DNA of 9,490 nucleotides, taken from positions 1 to 9,490 of the forward strand of contig JAAZIE010000173.1 of the NCBI GenBank assembly GCA_012510305.1, written 5' to 3'. The notes below the pieces were generated by a model. It was not told the DNA's origin and searched no databases. It saw nothing but the letters and a program-made list of their open reading frames with translations. Position 1 is the first letter of the stretch; the number at the start of each line of letters is the position of its first letter. Positions 1 to 7,852 of the stretch are shown piece by piece. Source of the DNA: Bacillota bacterium (GTDB taxonomy: Bacteria > Bacillota > Dethiobacteria > DTU022). The translations under genes were made by a program, and so were the position numbers.

Positions 1-1368
1 ATTCAGGACCAGCTCCTTGAAGCAGCGGCCCCTGGCCTTGTAATCGGCAAATTGATCCCAGCTGGTGCAGGCCGGCGAAAGCAAGACGATCTCGCCGGGC
101 CGGGCGGCGTCCCGGGCTCCGGCCACCGCTTCCTCCAGGCTTTCGACCCGTTCATAGTCGCCAAATCCCGCCCTCTCCATCGCCCGGGCCAGCTTATCCC
201 GGGACTCCCCGTAGAGAAAGAGATAGCGCACTTCCTCGCTGATCACGGCGGCCAGCTCTGAAAAATCGCTGCCCTTGTCCCGGCCCCCGGCGATGAGAAT
301 CTTCTTTTTCCCGGGAAATGAACGCAGCCCCCGAATCGCCGCCCCGGGATTGGTCCCCTTGGAATCGTTCACAAACCGGACTCCGCCGATCTCGGCCACG
401 GGCTCAAGTCGGTGGGCGATGGGCTGAAAAGTGCGCAGCACCTCGTCGATAGCCCGGGGTGACACTCCCGCCGCCCAGGCCGCCGCGGCGGCGGCCAGCG
501 CGTTTTCCAGGTTGTGCTCGCCCGGCAGGGCCACCTCCTCCACCGCGCAAAGAGAATAAACCGGCGCGCCTGCCCGAAATAAAGTGACCTGCCCGCCTGC
601 GATGCCGGCGCCGCAGCGCACCGGTCCCCGTTCAAACCAGAGCAGCGTCCCCGAAAGCCGGTGCCTCAGCCGGGCCACGGCCGGGTCGGCGGCGTTGAGC
701 ACGGCAAAATCTCCGGAATGCTGATTTTCAAAGAGCCGCGCCTTGGCCGCAAAATAGCTTTCCAGGCTGCCGTGATAGTCAAGATGATCCTCCTCAAAGT
801 TCAGGAAAAGCGCCACCGCCGGGCGAAACCGGTCGATATCGCTAAGCTGAAAACTGCTCAGCTCGGCGGCGACCGCTCCGGCCGGGCCCACCTGCCCGGC
901 CGCGGCGCAGAGCGGCACTCCGATATTCCCTGCAGCCAGGGCCCCGTTAAACCGCGCCTGCACAAGCATCGCCGCCACCATCGACGTGGTCGTGGTTTTG
1001 CCGTTGGTCCCGGTGATCCCCACCAGGGGCGCCCCCATAAAAGCATATGCCAGCTCGATCTCCGATAAAACCGGTATTTGCAGCGATGCCGCTCTTTTAA
1101 AAAGCTCCAGCGTGCCGGGAATGCCCGGGCTTTTGATCACCAGGCCCACCCGGGGCGTGATCAGCTCCGGCGGATTGCCCCCGGTCACCGGCCGGATCCG
1201 GCTGTATTTTTTCAGGATGCCCAGCTCCCGCTGCAGCTCGGCGGCGGGCCGCAGATCGGTTACGACGATCTCGGGAGCGCCTTTTTCAGCGAGCAGTACA
1301 GCGGCGGCCAGCCCGCTGCGGGCCAGCCCGGCCACAACCACTGTGCGGCGGCGAATCAGATCGATCAA
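1..1368 (-). CDS. murD: UDP-N-acetylmuramoyl-L-alanine--D-glutamate ligase MurD (3' end cut by window edge)
   Basis: Cytoplasmic ATP-dependent ligase that adds D-glutamate to UDP-MurNAc-L-Ala. The frame is open for 456 codons from a TTG start to base 1 without a stop. Visible motifs: N-terminal nucleotide-binding-like segment VAGLARSG (about 12-19), P-loop GITGTNGKTTT (117-127), GNIG (147-150), ELSSFQL (169-175), DHLDYH (194-199) followed by Lys209, probably the carbamylated lysine of Mur ligases, HRLE (319-322), NDSKGTNP (334-341), GGRDKG (361-366) and SPACTSWDQF (431-440). The C-terminal RG-x-x-F-x-E-L-V motif is reached, so only a few residues should be missing (family about 450 aa). The TTG start is chosen because AAGGAGG lies 9 bases upstream and no ATG precedes the P-loop. 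It follows mraY by 31 bases. The segment before DHLDYH reads LNFEE rather than the commoner LN-I-T/S-P, a variation I regard as minor. Confidence 0.96.
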   Translation of the reverse strand, partial: MIDLIRRRTVVVAGLARSGLAAAVLLAEKGAPEIVVTDLRPAAELQRELGILKKYSRIRPVTGGNPPELITPRVGLVIKSPGIPGTLELFKRAASLQIPVLSEIELAYAFMGAPLVGITGTNGKTTTTSMVAAMLVQARFNGALAAGNIGVPLCAAAGQVGPAGAVAAELSSFQLSDIDRFRPAVALFLNFEEDHLDYHGSLESYFAAKARLFENQHSGDFAVLNAADPAVARLRHRLSGTLLWFERGPVRCGAGIAGGQVTLFRAGAPVYSLCAVEEVALPGEHNLENALAAAAAAWAAGVSPRAIDEVLRTFQPIAHRLEPVAEIGGVRFVNDSKGTNPGAAIRGLRSFPGKKKILIAGGRDKGSDFSELAAVISEEVRYLFLYGESRDKLARAMERAGFGDYERVESLEEAVAGARDAARPGEIVLLSPACTSWDQFADYKARGRCFKELVLN

Positions 1369-1377
1369 GCGAACCGG

Positions 1378-1384
1378 CCTCCTT
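1378..1384 (-). promoter_or_regulatory. Shine-Dalgarno of murD
   Basis: AAGGAGG on the minus strand, 9 bases before the TTG at 1368. It is the best match to the anti-Shine-Dalgarno consensus among the sites examined here, and it decides the non-ATG start of murD. Confidence 0.85.
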
Positions 1385-1399
1385 CCCCGGTGGAGCGGG

Positions 1400-2359
1400 C
1401 TAGAGCCGCCACTGCAGGAGTCCCGCCAGGGCGAAAATAAACGTTAACCCCCAAAATGCCGTGACCACCTGCCACTCGCTCCATCCCTTCAGTTCAAAAT
1501 GATGGTGCAGCGGCGCCATCAGCAGTATTCGTCGCCCGGTGAGCTGAAAACTGATCACCTGCACAATCACCGAAAGCGCTTCCAAAACGTAGACCCCCCC
1601 GATGATAATCAGCGATAGCTCCGCCTTCGTTAAAATGGCCGCCGCAGCCAGGGCGCCGCCCAGGCCCAGCGAACCCACATCGCCCATGAAAATGCGGGCC
1701 GGATGCAGGTTGTAGATGAGAAACCCAAAGGCACCCCCCACCAGGGCGGCACAGAAAAGAGCCAGATCAAGACGGCTGCTCTCCAGGGCAATATAGAGAA
1801 AAGCCAGCAGGGTGATAATAGCGGTGCCCCCGGCCAGCCCGTCGATGCCGTCGCTCAAATTTACGGCGTTGGTCGTTGCCATGATGATGATCAAAAGAAA
1901 AAAGGGATAAAACCAGCCCAGGTTGAGCGCAATATCGCTAAAAGGAACCGTTACCACGGGATCGTACTGCCCCGACAGATAGAGCAGCGCGGTGAAGAGA
2001 GCCGTAAGCAGGGCCTGCCCGGCGATCTTGTCGCGCGCTTTCAAGCCCAGCGAGCGGCCCCGCACAATCTTGGCATGATCATCCAGCCAGCCGATGAAGG
2101 CGTTTCCCAGGGTCAAAAGAGCCGCCAGTCCCAAAAGGGGCGTAAAATAGCCCCGGATCAGCAGGGCGGCGGCGGCGGCGAAAAGAAAAACAGCGCCCCC
2201 CGCTGTCGGCGTCCCCGCTTTTTTCAAGTGATGGGCCGGCCCGTCGGCGCGGATCTGCTGGCCCAGCCGCTGCCGGCGAAGCAGGCGGATAAAGAGAGGG
2301 CCCACCGCCACGCTGATGATAAAAGCGATGAACAGGATTATCCAAATACTCTGTGGCAC
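1400..2359 (-). CDS. mraY: Phospho-N-acetylmuramoyl-pentapeptide-transferase MraY
   Basis: Integral membrane enzyme that transfers phospho-MurNAc-pentapeptide from UDP to undecaprenyl phosphate, making lipid I, the first membrane-bound peptidoglycan intermediate. The 319-residue length is near the family norm and the protein is strongly hydrophobic with roughly ten membrane segments. Family motifs are in order: GTPTAGG (49-55), LDD with Asp93/Asp94, NLSDGIDG (167-174), FMGDVGS (224-230) and the HHH triad (285-287) in APLHHHFE. The aspartates and histidines match the magnesium and catalytic site of the polyprenyl-phosphate transferase family. The start is GTG; its first G is also the last base of the murF TAG stop, giving TAGTG and suggesting translational coupling. 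An AGGAG lies about 10 bases upstream, inside murF. Confidence 0.97.
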   Translation of the reverse strand: MPQSIWIILFIAFIISVAVGPLFIRLLRRQRLGQQIRADGPAHHLKKAGTPTAGGAVFLFAAAAALLIRGYFTPLLGLAALLTLGNAFIGWLDDHAKIVRGRSLGLKARDKIAGQALLTALFTALLYLSGQYDPVVTVPFSDIALNLGWFYPFFLLIIIMATTNAVNLSDGIDGLAGGTAIITLLAFLYIALESSRLDLALFCAALVGGAFGFLIYNLHPARIFMGDVGSLGLGGALAAAAILTKAELSLIIIGGVYVLEALSVIVQVISFQLTGRRILLMAPLHHHFELKGWSEWQVVTAFWGLTFIFALAGLLQWRL

Positions 2360-3756
2360 TATTCCGAATCTCCTTTGGCCTGGCCGGTCAATTTTTCTAC
2401 GATTGCCTCCATCTGCATCCCCCGCGAACCCTTCACCAGGATATACCAGCCCGCCTGCGGACCGGCCCGCTGCACCGCTTTGACGGCCCCGTCATGATCG
2501 GGGCAGGCCACGGCCGGAAATTCCGCGCCGGCGGCACCGGAGGCTCCGGCGGCGATCTCGGCCCCGAGCCGGCCCACGGTCACCAGCGCCCCGATGCCGC
2601 AGCCGGCGGCATAGCGCCCGATCTCGCGGTGCAGCTCTTTCTCCGCCGGCCCCAGCTCGAGCATGTCCCCGAGAACTGCAATCGACCTGGGTCCGGCCAG
2701 CTCCCGGAGGACATCGAGGGCCGCCCGCACCGAATCGGGATTGGCGTTGTAACTGTCATCGATAATACTGCTCCCGGCCGGGCCGGCGAAGAGCTGCAGC
2801 CTCCCCCCGGTGATGCGGGTCCTTTGCAGGGCCGAAGCCATCTCCGGCAGGCTTACTCCCAGGAGATATCCGGTGGCGAGCGCGGCCAGAGCATTGCTTG
2901 CCAGGTGCCGCCCCGGCAGGGGCAAAACAAAAGCGCCTTCCTCTCCCCCGGGAAAACGGGCTTCGAAATGGCTGTTTTCCCCGCGCAGCGCAAAAGATGA
3001 TCCCCGGATATCGCCGCCGCTAAACCCGTACGTATAGATTTTACCGCCAAAACGGCCGCCCATCTCCCGGAGCCGGGGATCGTCGGCATTCAAGACCGCG
3101 GTGCCTCCTGCACCGAGGGCATCGAGCAGCTCTTCTTTTGCCGCGGCGACGGCCTCCATGTGGCCCAGCTGCTCCAGGTGAGCCGCTCCCACGTTGGTGA
3201 TCACGCCGATTTCCGGCAGGGCCAGCCGCGCCAGCAGGGCAATTTCGCCCGGCGCGCTCATCCCCATCTCCAGCACCGCCGCCCGGCAGCTTTCCTCCAG
3301 GCGCAGGAGCGTCAGGGGCAGCCCGATCTCGTTGTTCAAATTGCCCTCGGTCTTCAGCACCTTCATCCGGCGGGAAAGAACACCGGCGATGAGATCCTTG
3401 GTCGTGGTCTTGCCGCTGCTGCCGGTAACCCCGATTACCGGCAGCGCAAAGCGGCTCCGGTGAAAAGCCGCCGCCTGCTGCAGCGCCGCCAGGACATCGG
3501 GCACCCTGATCAACAAAAACTGCGGCGGCAGCCCCGGCGGCGGCCGCCGGGCACAAAAAGCTCCGCCGGCACCGCGCGCTGCAGCTGCGGAGATATAGCG
3601 GTGTCCGTCCTCTTTTTCTCCACGCAGCGGCACAAAAAACTCGCCCGGCCCGATGGTGCGCGTATCTATGGAAAACCCGGCAACAGCCCGCTCCGGATCT
3701 CCCTGGAGCAGCTCTCCCCGGGAGGCTTTTAAAAGATCGCTTCCCTTAATGAGCAT
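2359..3756 (-). CDS. murF: UDP-N-acetylmuramoyl-tripeptide--D-alanyl-D-alanine ligase MurF
   Basis: Last cytoplasmic Mur ligase; it joins D-Ala-D-Ala to the UDP-MurNAc-tripeptide using ATP. The protein has 465 residues, typical of the family. The N-terminal substrate-binding domain includes the S-x-DTRT motif (29-34). The central ATPase domain has P-loop GVTGSSGKTTTK (109-120), EGNLNNEIGLPLTL (137-150), EMGMSAPGEI (163-172) and NVGAAHLEQLG (188-198). The C-terminal domain carries GRHLASNALAA (282-292), DDSYNANPDS (333-342), VLGDMLELG (361-369) and VKGSRGMQME (441-450). EGNLNNEIG and DDSYNANP separate MurF from MurC, MurD and MurE. The ATG lies inside the end of murE, an 11-base overlap, with GGGGAG about 11 bases upstream, so translation is probably coupled. 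Confidence 0.97.
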   Translation of the reverse strand: MLIKGSDLLKASRGELLQGDPERAVAGFSIDTRTIGPGEFFVPLRGEKEDGHRYISAAAARGAGGAFCARRPPPGLPPQFLLIRVPDVLAALQQAAAFHRSRFALPVIGVTGSSGKTTTKDLIAGVLSRRMKVLKTEGNLNNEIGLPLTLLRLEESCRAAVLEMGMSAPGEIALLARLALPEIGVITNVGAAHLEQLGHMEAVAAAKEELLDALGAGGTAVLNADDPRLREMGGRFGGKIYTYGFSGGDIRGSSFALRGENSHFEARFPGGEEGAFVLPLPGRHLASNALAALATGYLLGVSLPEMASALQRTRITGGRLQLFAGPAGSSIIDDSYNANPDSVRAALDVLRELAGPRSIAVLGDMLELGPAEKELHREIGRYAAGCGIGALVTVGRLGAEIAAGASGAAGAEFPAVACPDHDGAVKAVQRAGPQAGWYILVKGSRGMQMEAIVEKLTGQAKGDSE

Positions 3757-5254
3757 GCACTGTTTCTCTCCCCTCTACGCGCCTCCGGATCAGCTCGGCG
3801 GCCACCTCGCGATCGGAGAAACTAATCTTGCGGTCGCCATAAACCTGCTCGTTTTCGTGGCCCTTGCCGGCGATGAGCACCAGGTCCCTCTTCCCGGCAG
3901 CTTGCAGCGCCGCGGCGATCGCCTCCCGGCGGTTGAGAACAACCCGGTACCCCTCCGCCGGAGAGTACCGCTGCAGCCCCAAAATGACTTCGTCAGCAAT
4001 CTGCTGCGGATCTTCACCGCGGGGATTGTCGTCGGTAAGAAAGACCAGGTCGCTGTGGCTCCCGGCCGCCTCTCCCATCAAGGGCCGCTTGCTGCGATCC
4101 CGCTCCCCGCCGCAGCCGAAGACCACGATCACCCGTCCGGGGGTGATCTCCCGGGCCGCCTGAAGGGCGCCGGCCAACCCGTCGGGGGTGTGGGCGTAAT
4201 CGACGACAACGCGGCAGTCCTGGCCCGCCTCCACCGGCTCAAAGCGGCCGGCCACTCCCGGAAAAGCATCGAAAACCGGCACCATCTCCCTTAAAGTGAA
4301 CCCCTCCGCCAGGCCTACCGAGATCGCCGCCAGCGCATTGTAAATATTGAACCGGCCCCTCAATGCAAGCCTGAAGCGGGCGCTTCCCGCATGGGAAACC
4401 ACGGCAAAAGAGATCCCTTCCGCGCTGCACCCAAGCTCCCGCGCCTGCACATCGGCCGGCCCTTTGATCCCGTATGTAATGCACTGGCCGCCGGTCCAGC
4501 GCCGGATATAGCGGTAACAGCGCGAATCGGCGTTGAGCACCGCCACCGGCGGGCCCTTCTTTTTATCGCCGCCCCACTCCCGGTGGGCAAAGAGCTTCGC
4601 TTTCGCCTGCAGGTAGGCGGCAAAATTCTTATGATAATCAAGGTGCTCGCTGGTGATATTGGTCAACACGACCACGTCAAAGCGGCAGCCGAGAACCCGC
4701 TCCTGGGCCAGGGCGTGCGACGACACCTCCATCGATACATGCGCCGCCCCCGCCCCGGACAGCCGGGCCATCATCTCCTGCAGCTCATGGGCCTCGGGCG
4801 TGGTCGCCGCAGCCGCCCTCGTTTCATCGCCGAGACGATGGCTGACCGTGCCCAGCAGGCCGGTAAGCTCGCCGCGGGCGCGAAAAAGAGCATCCACCAG
4901 GTGAGCGGTGGTCGTTTTTCCGTTGGTCCCGGTTATCCCGATAAGCCGGAAGTCCTCTGAGGGATAACCGTAAAAACGATCGGCCAGCAGCGCCAGGGCC
5001 GGCCTCACCGCGGCGACGCGCACCAGGGGATAACCCTGCAGGGGGCATTGTTCCTCCACCACCGCCGCCAGGGCCCCCCTTTGAAAAGCCTCCGGTGCGT
5101 AACGCCAGCCCTCCGCACGGCGTCCGGCCAGGGCAAAAAAAAGCGCGCCCGGTTGAACTGCTTTGCTGTGACAGGCCAGTCCGCTCACTTTGCCGGAAAT
5201 TTTGCCCTCCATCTTCTTTAGCTGCAGCGGTTTCAACAGTGTTTCCAGATCCAT
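3746..5254 (-). CDS. murE: UDP-MurNAc-L-alanyl-D-glutamate--2,6-diaminopimelate ligase MurE
   Basis: Cytoplasmic ligase adding the third stem-peptide residue to UDP-MurNAc-L-Ala-D-Glu. The product has 502 residues, normal for the family. Motifs: GITGTNGKTTT P-loop (106-116), TTPEA (151-155), MEVSSHAL (175-182), TSEHLDYH (201-208), AKAK with the likely carbamylated Lys218, VDYAHTPDGL (351-360), GCGGERDRSKRPLMG (380-394) and GKGHE (463-467). The DNPR motif at 409-412 is the established signature for meso-diaminopimelate specificity, as opposed to L-lysine enzymes. The start is ATG with GGGTGA 9 bases upstream. The gene has its own 99-base leader with a strong-looking promoter, unlike its tightly packed neighbours. 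Its last codons overlap the murF start by 11 bases. Confidence 0.97.
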   Translation of the reverse strand: MDLETLLKPLQLKKMEGKISGKVSGLACHSKAVQPGALFFALAGRRAEGWRYAPEAFQRGALAAVVEEQCPLQGYPLVRVAAVRPALALLADRFYGYPSEDFRLIGITGTNGKTTTAHLVDALFRARGELTGLLGTVSHRLGDETRAAAATTPEAHELQEMMARLSGAGAAHVSMEVSSHALAQERVLGCRFDVVVLTNITSEHLDYHKNFAAYLQAKAKLFAHREWGGDKKKGPPVAVLNADSRCYRYIRRWTGGQCITYGIKGPADVQARELGCSAEGISFAVVSHAGSARFRLALRGRFNIYNALAAISVGLAEGFTLREMVPVFDAFPGVAGRFEPVEAGQDCRVVVDYAHTPDGLAGALQAAREITPGRVIVVFGCGGERDRSKRPLMGEAAGSHSDLVFLTDDNPRGEDPQQIADEVILGLQRYSPAEGYRVVLNRREAIAAALQAAGKRDLVLIAGKGHENEQVYGDRKISFSDREVAAELIRRRVEGRETVHAH

Positions 5255-5353
5255 TTTTTCATCTCACCCTTGTGGGAACAAGATTCCCGGGCAGCACCCT
5301 GAACCCGGTATTATATCATATTCCCGGAAAAAGAAGCTGTGCCGTCGCTTTCT
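5255..5353 (-). other. Intergenic leader between the PBP gene and murE with two alternative small hairpins
   Basis: This is the only gap of notable length inside the cluster. It contains the putative murE promoter and, downstream of it, two overlapping, mutually exclusive inverted repeats read on the minus strand. The first is GGGAA with TTCCC around a 5-base loop (5274-5288). The second is CTTGT with ACAAG around a 4-base loop (5269-5282). The second touches the first base of the murE Shine-Dalgarno (GGGTGA, 5264-5269). The stems are short, so a regulatory role is a guess. Confidence 0.35.
5310..5318 (-). promoter_or_regulatory. Putative extended -10 promoter for murE-murF-mraY-murD
   Basis: On the minus strand the sequence TGATATAAT combines a perfect TATAAT hexamer with the TG of an extended -10 element. 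No good TTGACA-like -35 is seen 16-18 bases upstream, which extended -10 promoters tolerate. A start would be expected near 5303, giving a leader of about 50 bases before murE. The AT-rich box stands out in otherwise GC-rich DNA and falls in the only sizeable gap of the operon, which supports function. Confidence 0.65.
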
Positions 5354-7453
5354 TCAGCGCTCCACCGGCGCCTCAAAAAAGACCTTGACCGCCCCGCCCG
5401 GCTCCACCGGGGTGCCTGCATCCGGATTCTGCTCCACGGCAATGCCCGAGCCTTCCGCCTGCAGGTGCAGCCCCAGCCAGGTGAGCACTTCGCCGGTCTC
5501 CTTCATGGTGAAACCGCGCAGATCGGGCAGCTTGATCTCACCTGAATTTTCTTCTTCAGTATCGCTCAGGTAAACCACAATTTGTGTCTGCCGGGGAACC
5601 GTCGCTCCCGATTTCGGGGTCTGATTAACAATATGTTGCCCCTCGCCGATCAATCTTAACATCAGCCCGGCGGTTTCCAGCTTCGCCGCGGCCTCATCTG
5701 CGCTCAGCCCCCTTAAATCGGGCACTTTTACCGGTTTTATCTCCGGCGACTCCCGGCCCTTCGAGGAGGGCACCTGGAGATAGTTGAGCACATCGGTCAT
5801 GATCCGTTTGAAGATCGGCGCACCGATCTGCGAGCCCCACTGGACTCCGCGGGCGGCTCCATCCACGGAGACGTAGAGCGCTATTTGCGGATCCTCGGCC
5901 GGGACAAACCCGATCAGCGAGACGATATATTCACCGGGGATATAGCTGCCGGTGGGGCCCACCTTTTCAGCCGTCCCCGTTTTGGCGGCGATGCGGTAGC
6001 CCTCGATCGCCGCGTTCATCGCGCTGCCGTGCAGGGTCACATTCTCCATGAGCCAGGTGACCTTGTCGGCGGTGGTCCGGGAGACAACCTGCCGGACCAC
6101 TTCGGGCTCCCGCTCATAAAGGGGCTTCCCCTCGCTGTTGCTAATCTCTTTCACCAGGTAGGGCTTCATCAGGTCGCCCCCGTTGGCGATGGCCGAGACC
6201 ACCATCAGCTGCTGCAGCGGGGTCACCGAGAGCCCCTGGCCAAAGGAACTGGTGGCCAGCTCTACCGGGCCCACCTGCCCCGGCTCGAAGACAAGGCCCT
6301 CGCTCTCCCCCGGGTAATCGATGCCGCTTTGTTCACCGCACCCGAAAGCGCGGATATAGCCGAAGAGCTTCTCTGCACCGAGGCGCTCGCCCAGCTTGAT
6401 GAAGGCCGGGTTGCAGGAGCTCTCCACCGCCTCAAGAAAGGTAATGCTGCCGTGGCCGCTCCCGGTCCAACACCTGATATTATGCCCCCCCACATTGACG
6501 GAGCCCCGGCAGTAAAAGTGCCCTTTTTCATTGTACAGCCCTTCTTCAACCGCGGCGCAAAGGGTCACCAGCTTGAAGGTGGACCCCGGTTCAAAAGAGC
6601 CGTTCACCGGCGGGAGATCCCAGTATTCCGCACCGGCCTCGTAGTCCGCCGGGTCATAATCGGGTTTCGATGCCGCCGCCAGGATCTCCCCGGTAACCGG
6701 GTTGGCGGCGATGGCCAGCGCTTGTTTCGGTTGAAACTCGATCATCGCCCGGGCCAGCTCCCGCTCCACGATATACTGAATCGTCTCGTCAATAGTCAGG
6801 TGCAGGTCCGCCCCCTCCTTGGGCGGCACAAAGCGCTTCACTTCGTGCGGTATCTGGCGGCCCAAATTATCGGAGGGGAACAGCAGGTAACCCTCTTTCC
6901 CCTGGAGCTGTGTTTCATAGTGGCTCTCCAGCCCGGCCAGGCCCTCATCCATGCCGACAAAGCCGAGCACCTGGGAGGCCAGCGTCCCGTTGGGATAGTA
7001 ACGCTGCCCTTCGGGCGTAAAGATAATCCCGGGAAGGCCCAGTTTCCGCACCGCCTTTGAGATCTCCGGCGGCACCTTCCGCTTCAAGTAGATGGAGCTG
7101 CGCTCCATGGTCAGCCGCTCCAAAAGCTTGCTTTCCGACATCCCGAGAAGCGGGGCCAGCTTTTTTGCCGCCCCGGGGGGATCCTCCACCTGCGCCGGGA
7201 TGGCCGTGATCGTATCCACGGTCACGCTTCCCGCCAGGATCCGCCCCTCGCGGTCGTAGATGGAACCGCGCGGTGAACGCGCCGGAATACTGCGGTTCCA
7301 TTGCTCCCAGGCGCCGTCATATAGTTTTTCAGAGCGGACGATCTGCAACCAGGCCAGCCGGCCGATGAGGCCGGCTACCGCCAGAATTATTGCAAAAAAC
7401 AAGACCATGACCCTGCGGCGTACCGCAGGCAAGGTGACCGAAGTTTCGAACAA
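5354..7453 (-). CDS. Class B penicillin-binding protein, FtsI/PbpB/SpoVD family, with two PASTA domains
   Basis: Peptidoglycan transpeptidase anchored in the membrane and acting outside the cell, most likely the septal enzyme of the divisome. The protein has 699 residues: a short basic N-terminus, one membrane anchor (about 15-37), a dimerisation/pedestal domain beginning RGSIYDREG (62-70), and a transpeptidase domain with the active-site STFK (291-294, Ser291), SCN (346-348) and KTG (491-493). Two C-terminal PASTA repeats, about 575-630 and 640-695, each begin with V/L-PDLRG. Position between ftsL and murE is the canonical place for ftsI. Two PASTA repeats resemble PbpB/PBP2x-type proteins; sporulation SpoVD is typically described with one, so I leave the symbol open. 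The TTG start lies 7 bases after the ftsL stop, with GGGGAG about 10 bases upstream and an in-frame TAG just before it. Confidence 0.95.
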   Translation of the reverse strand: MFETSVTLPAVRRRVMVLFFAIILAVAGLIGRLAWLQIVRSEKLYDGAWEQWNRSIPARSPRGSIYDREGRILAGSVTVDTITAIPAQVEDPPGAAKKLAPLLGMSESKLLERLTMERSSIYLKRKVPPEISKAVRKLGLPGIIFTPEGQRYYPNGTLASQVLGFVGMDEGLAGLESHYETQLQGKEGYLLFPSDNLGRQIPHEVKRFVPPKEGADLHLTIDETIQYIVERELARAMIEFQPKQALAIAANPVTGEILAAASKPDYDPADYEAGAEYWDLPPVNGSFEPGSTFKLVTLCAAVEEGLYNEKGHFYCRGSVNVGGHNIRCWTGSGHGSITFLEAVESSCNPAFIKLGERLGAEKLFGYIRAFGCGEQSGIDYPGESEGLVFEPGQVGPVELATSSFGQGLSVTPLQQLMVVSAIANGGDLMKPYLVKEISNSEGKPLYEREPEVVRQVVSRTTADKVTWLMENVTLHGSAMNAAIEGYRIAAKTGTAEKVGPTGSYIPGEYIVSLIGFVPAEDPQIALYVSVDGAARGVQWGSQIGAPIFKRIMTDVLNYLQVPSSKGRESPEIKPVKVPDLRGLSADEAAAKLETAGLMLRLIGEGQHIVNQTPKSGATVPRQTQIVVYLSDTEEENSGEIKLPDLRGFTMKETGEVLTWLGLHLQAEGSGIAVEQNPDAGTPVEPGGAVKVFFEAPVER

Positions 7454-7460
7454 GGAGCGT

Positions 7461-7850
7461 TCACTCCCCTACAGGTGAGCCTTCCTCCCGGCCCGCCGTC
7501 ATCACAATCAGTTGGCCGCTTTCGGGATCGCACATGCCCAGTTCAGCGCGGGCGATGGACTCGATCCGCGAAAGAGAGCTCAGCTGAGCAGCCTGCTGCT
7601 CCAATTGGCGGTACTCTTCGTCAAGCTCTTCAAGCCTGGTTTCCGCCCGGGAAAGCCGGTAGTTCAAAGATACCATCGATGAGTACTGGGCGGTGATCAC
7701 CAGTCCGAAGAGAAAACAGCCCAGCAGCAGCAAAAAAGGGATGCTCTTTAAACCGCTACGGCGGGGTCCGGCTTTCGCACGCGGCCCCCGGTCCGCCGAA
7801 CGGGGCGGTTCCGGAACCGGCAGTGGGGATAATTTTCTGGCCTCTAACAC
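7461..7850 (-). CDS. ftsL: Cell division protein FtsL
   Basis: Small bitopic divisome protein that, in the known FtsL-DivIC/FtsB-FtsQ complex, scaffolds and activates the septal synthase. With the chosen start it has 129 residues: a basic, proline-rich cytoplasmic tail (1-36), one membrane helix (about 37-56), an extracytoplasmic heptad-like coiled coil (about 60-95, Leu/Glu/Gln rich), and the conserved tail IESIARAELGMCDP typical of the FtsL/DivIC family. I chose GTG at 7850, two bases after the rsmH stop, because GAAGG lies 9 bases upstream. A longer frame from GTG at 7883 would add 11 very basic residues encoded inside rsmH and is less likely. Sequence identity in this family is low, so the call rests on topology, size, the C-terminal motif and position between rsmH and the PBP. 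Confidence 0.9.
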   Translation of the reverse strand: MLEARKLSPLPVPEPPRSADRGPRAKAGPRRSGLKSIPFLLLLGCFLFGLVITAQYSSMVSLNYRLSRAETRLEELDEEYRQLEQQAAQLSSLSRIESIARAELGMCDPESGQLIVMTAGREEGSPVGE

Positions 7851-7852
7851 TG

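Noticed and set aside
5885..7060. Long plus-strand open frame (391 codons) opposite the PBP gene
   Set aside because: It is antisense to a fully motif-supported PBP, has no recognisable domain and reflects the high GC content, which removes stops in other frames. The same applies to the other plus-strand frames, such as 1703-2497, 2353-3000 and 8594-9298.
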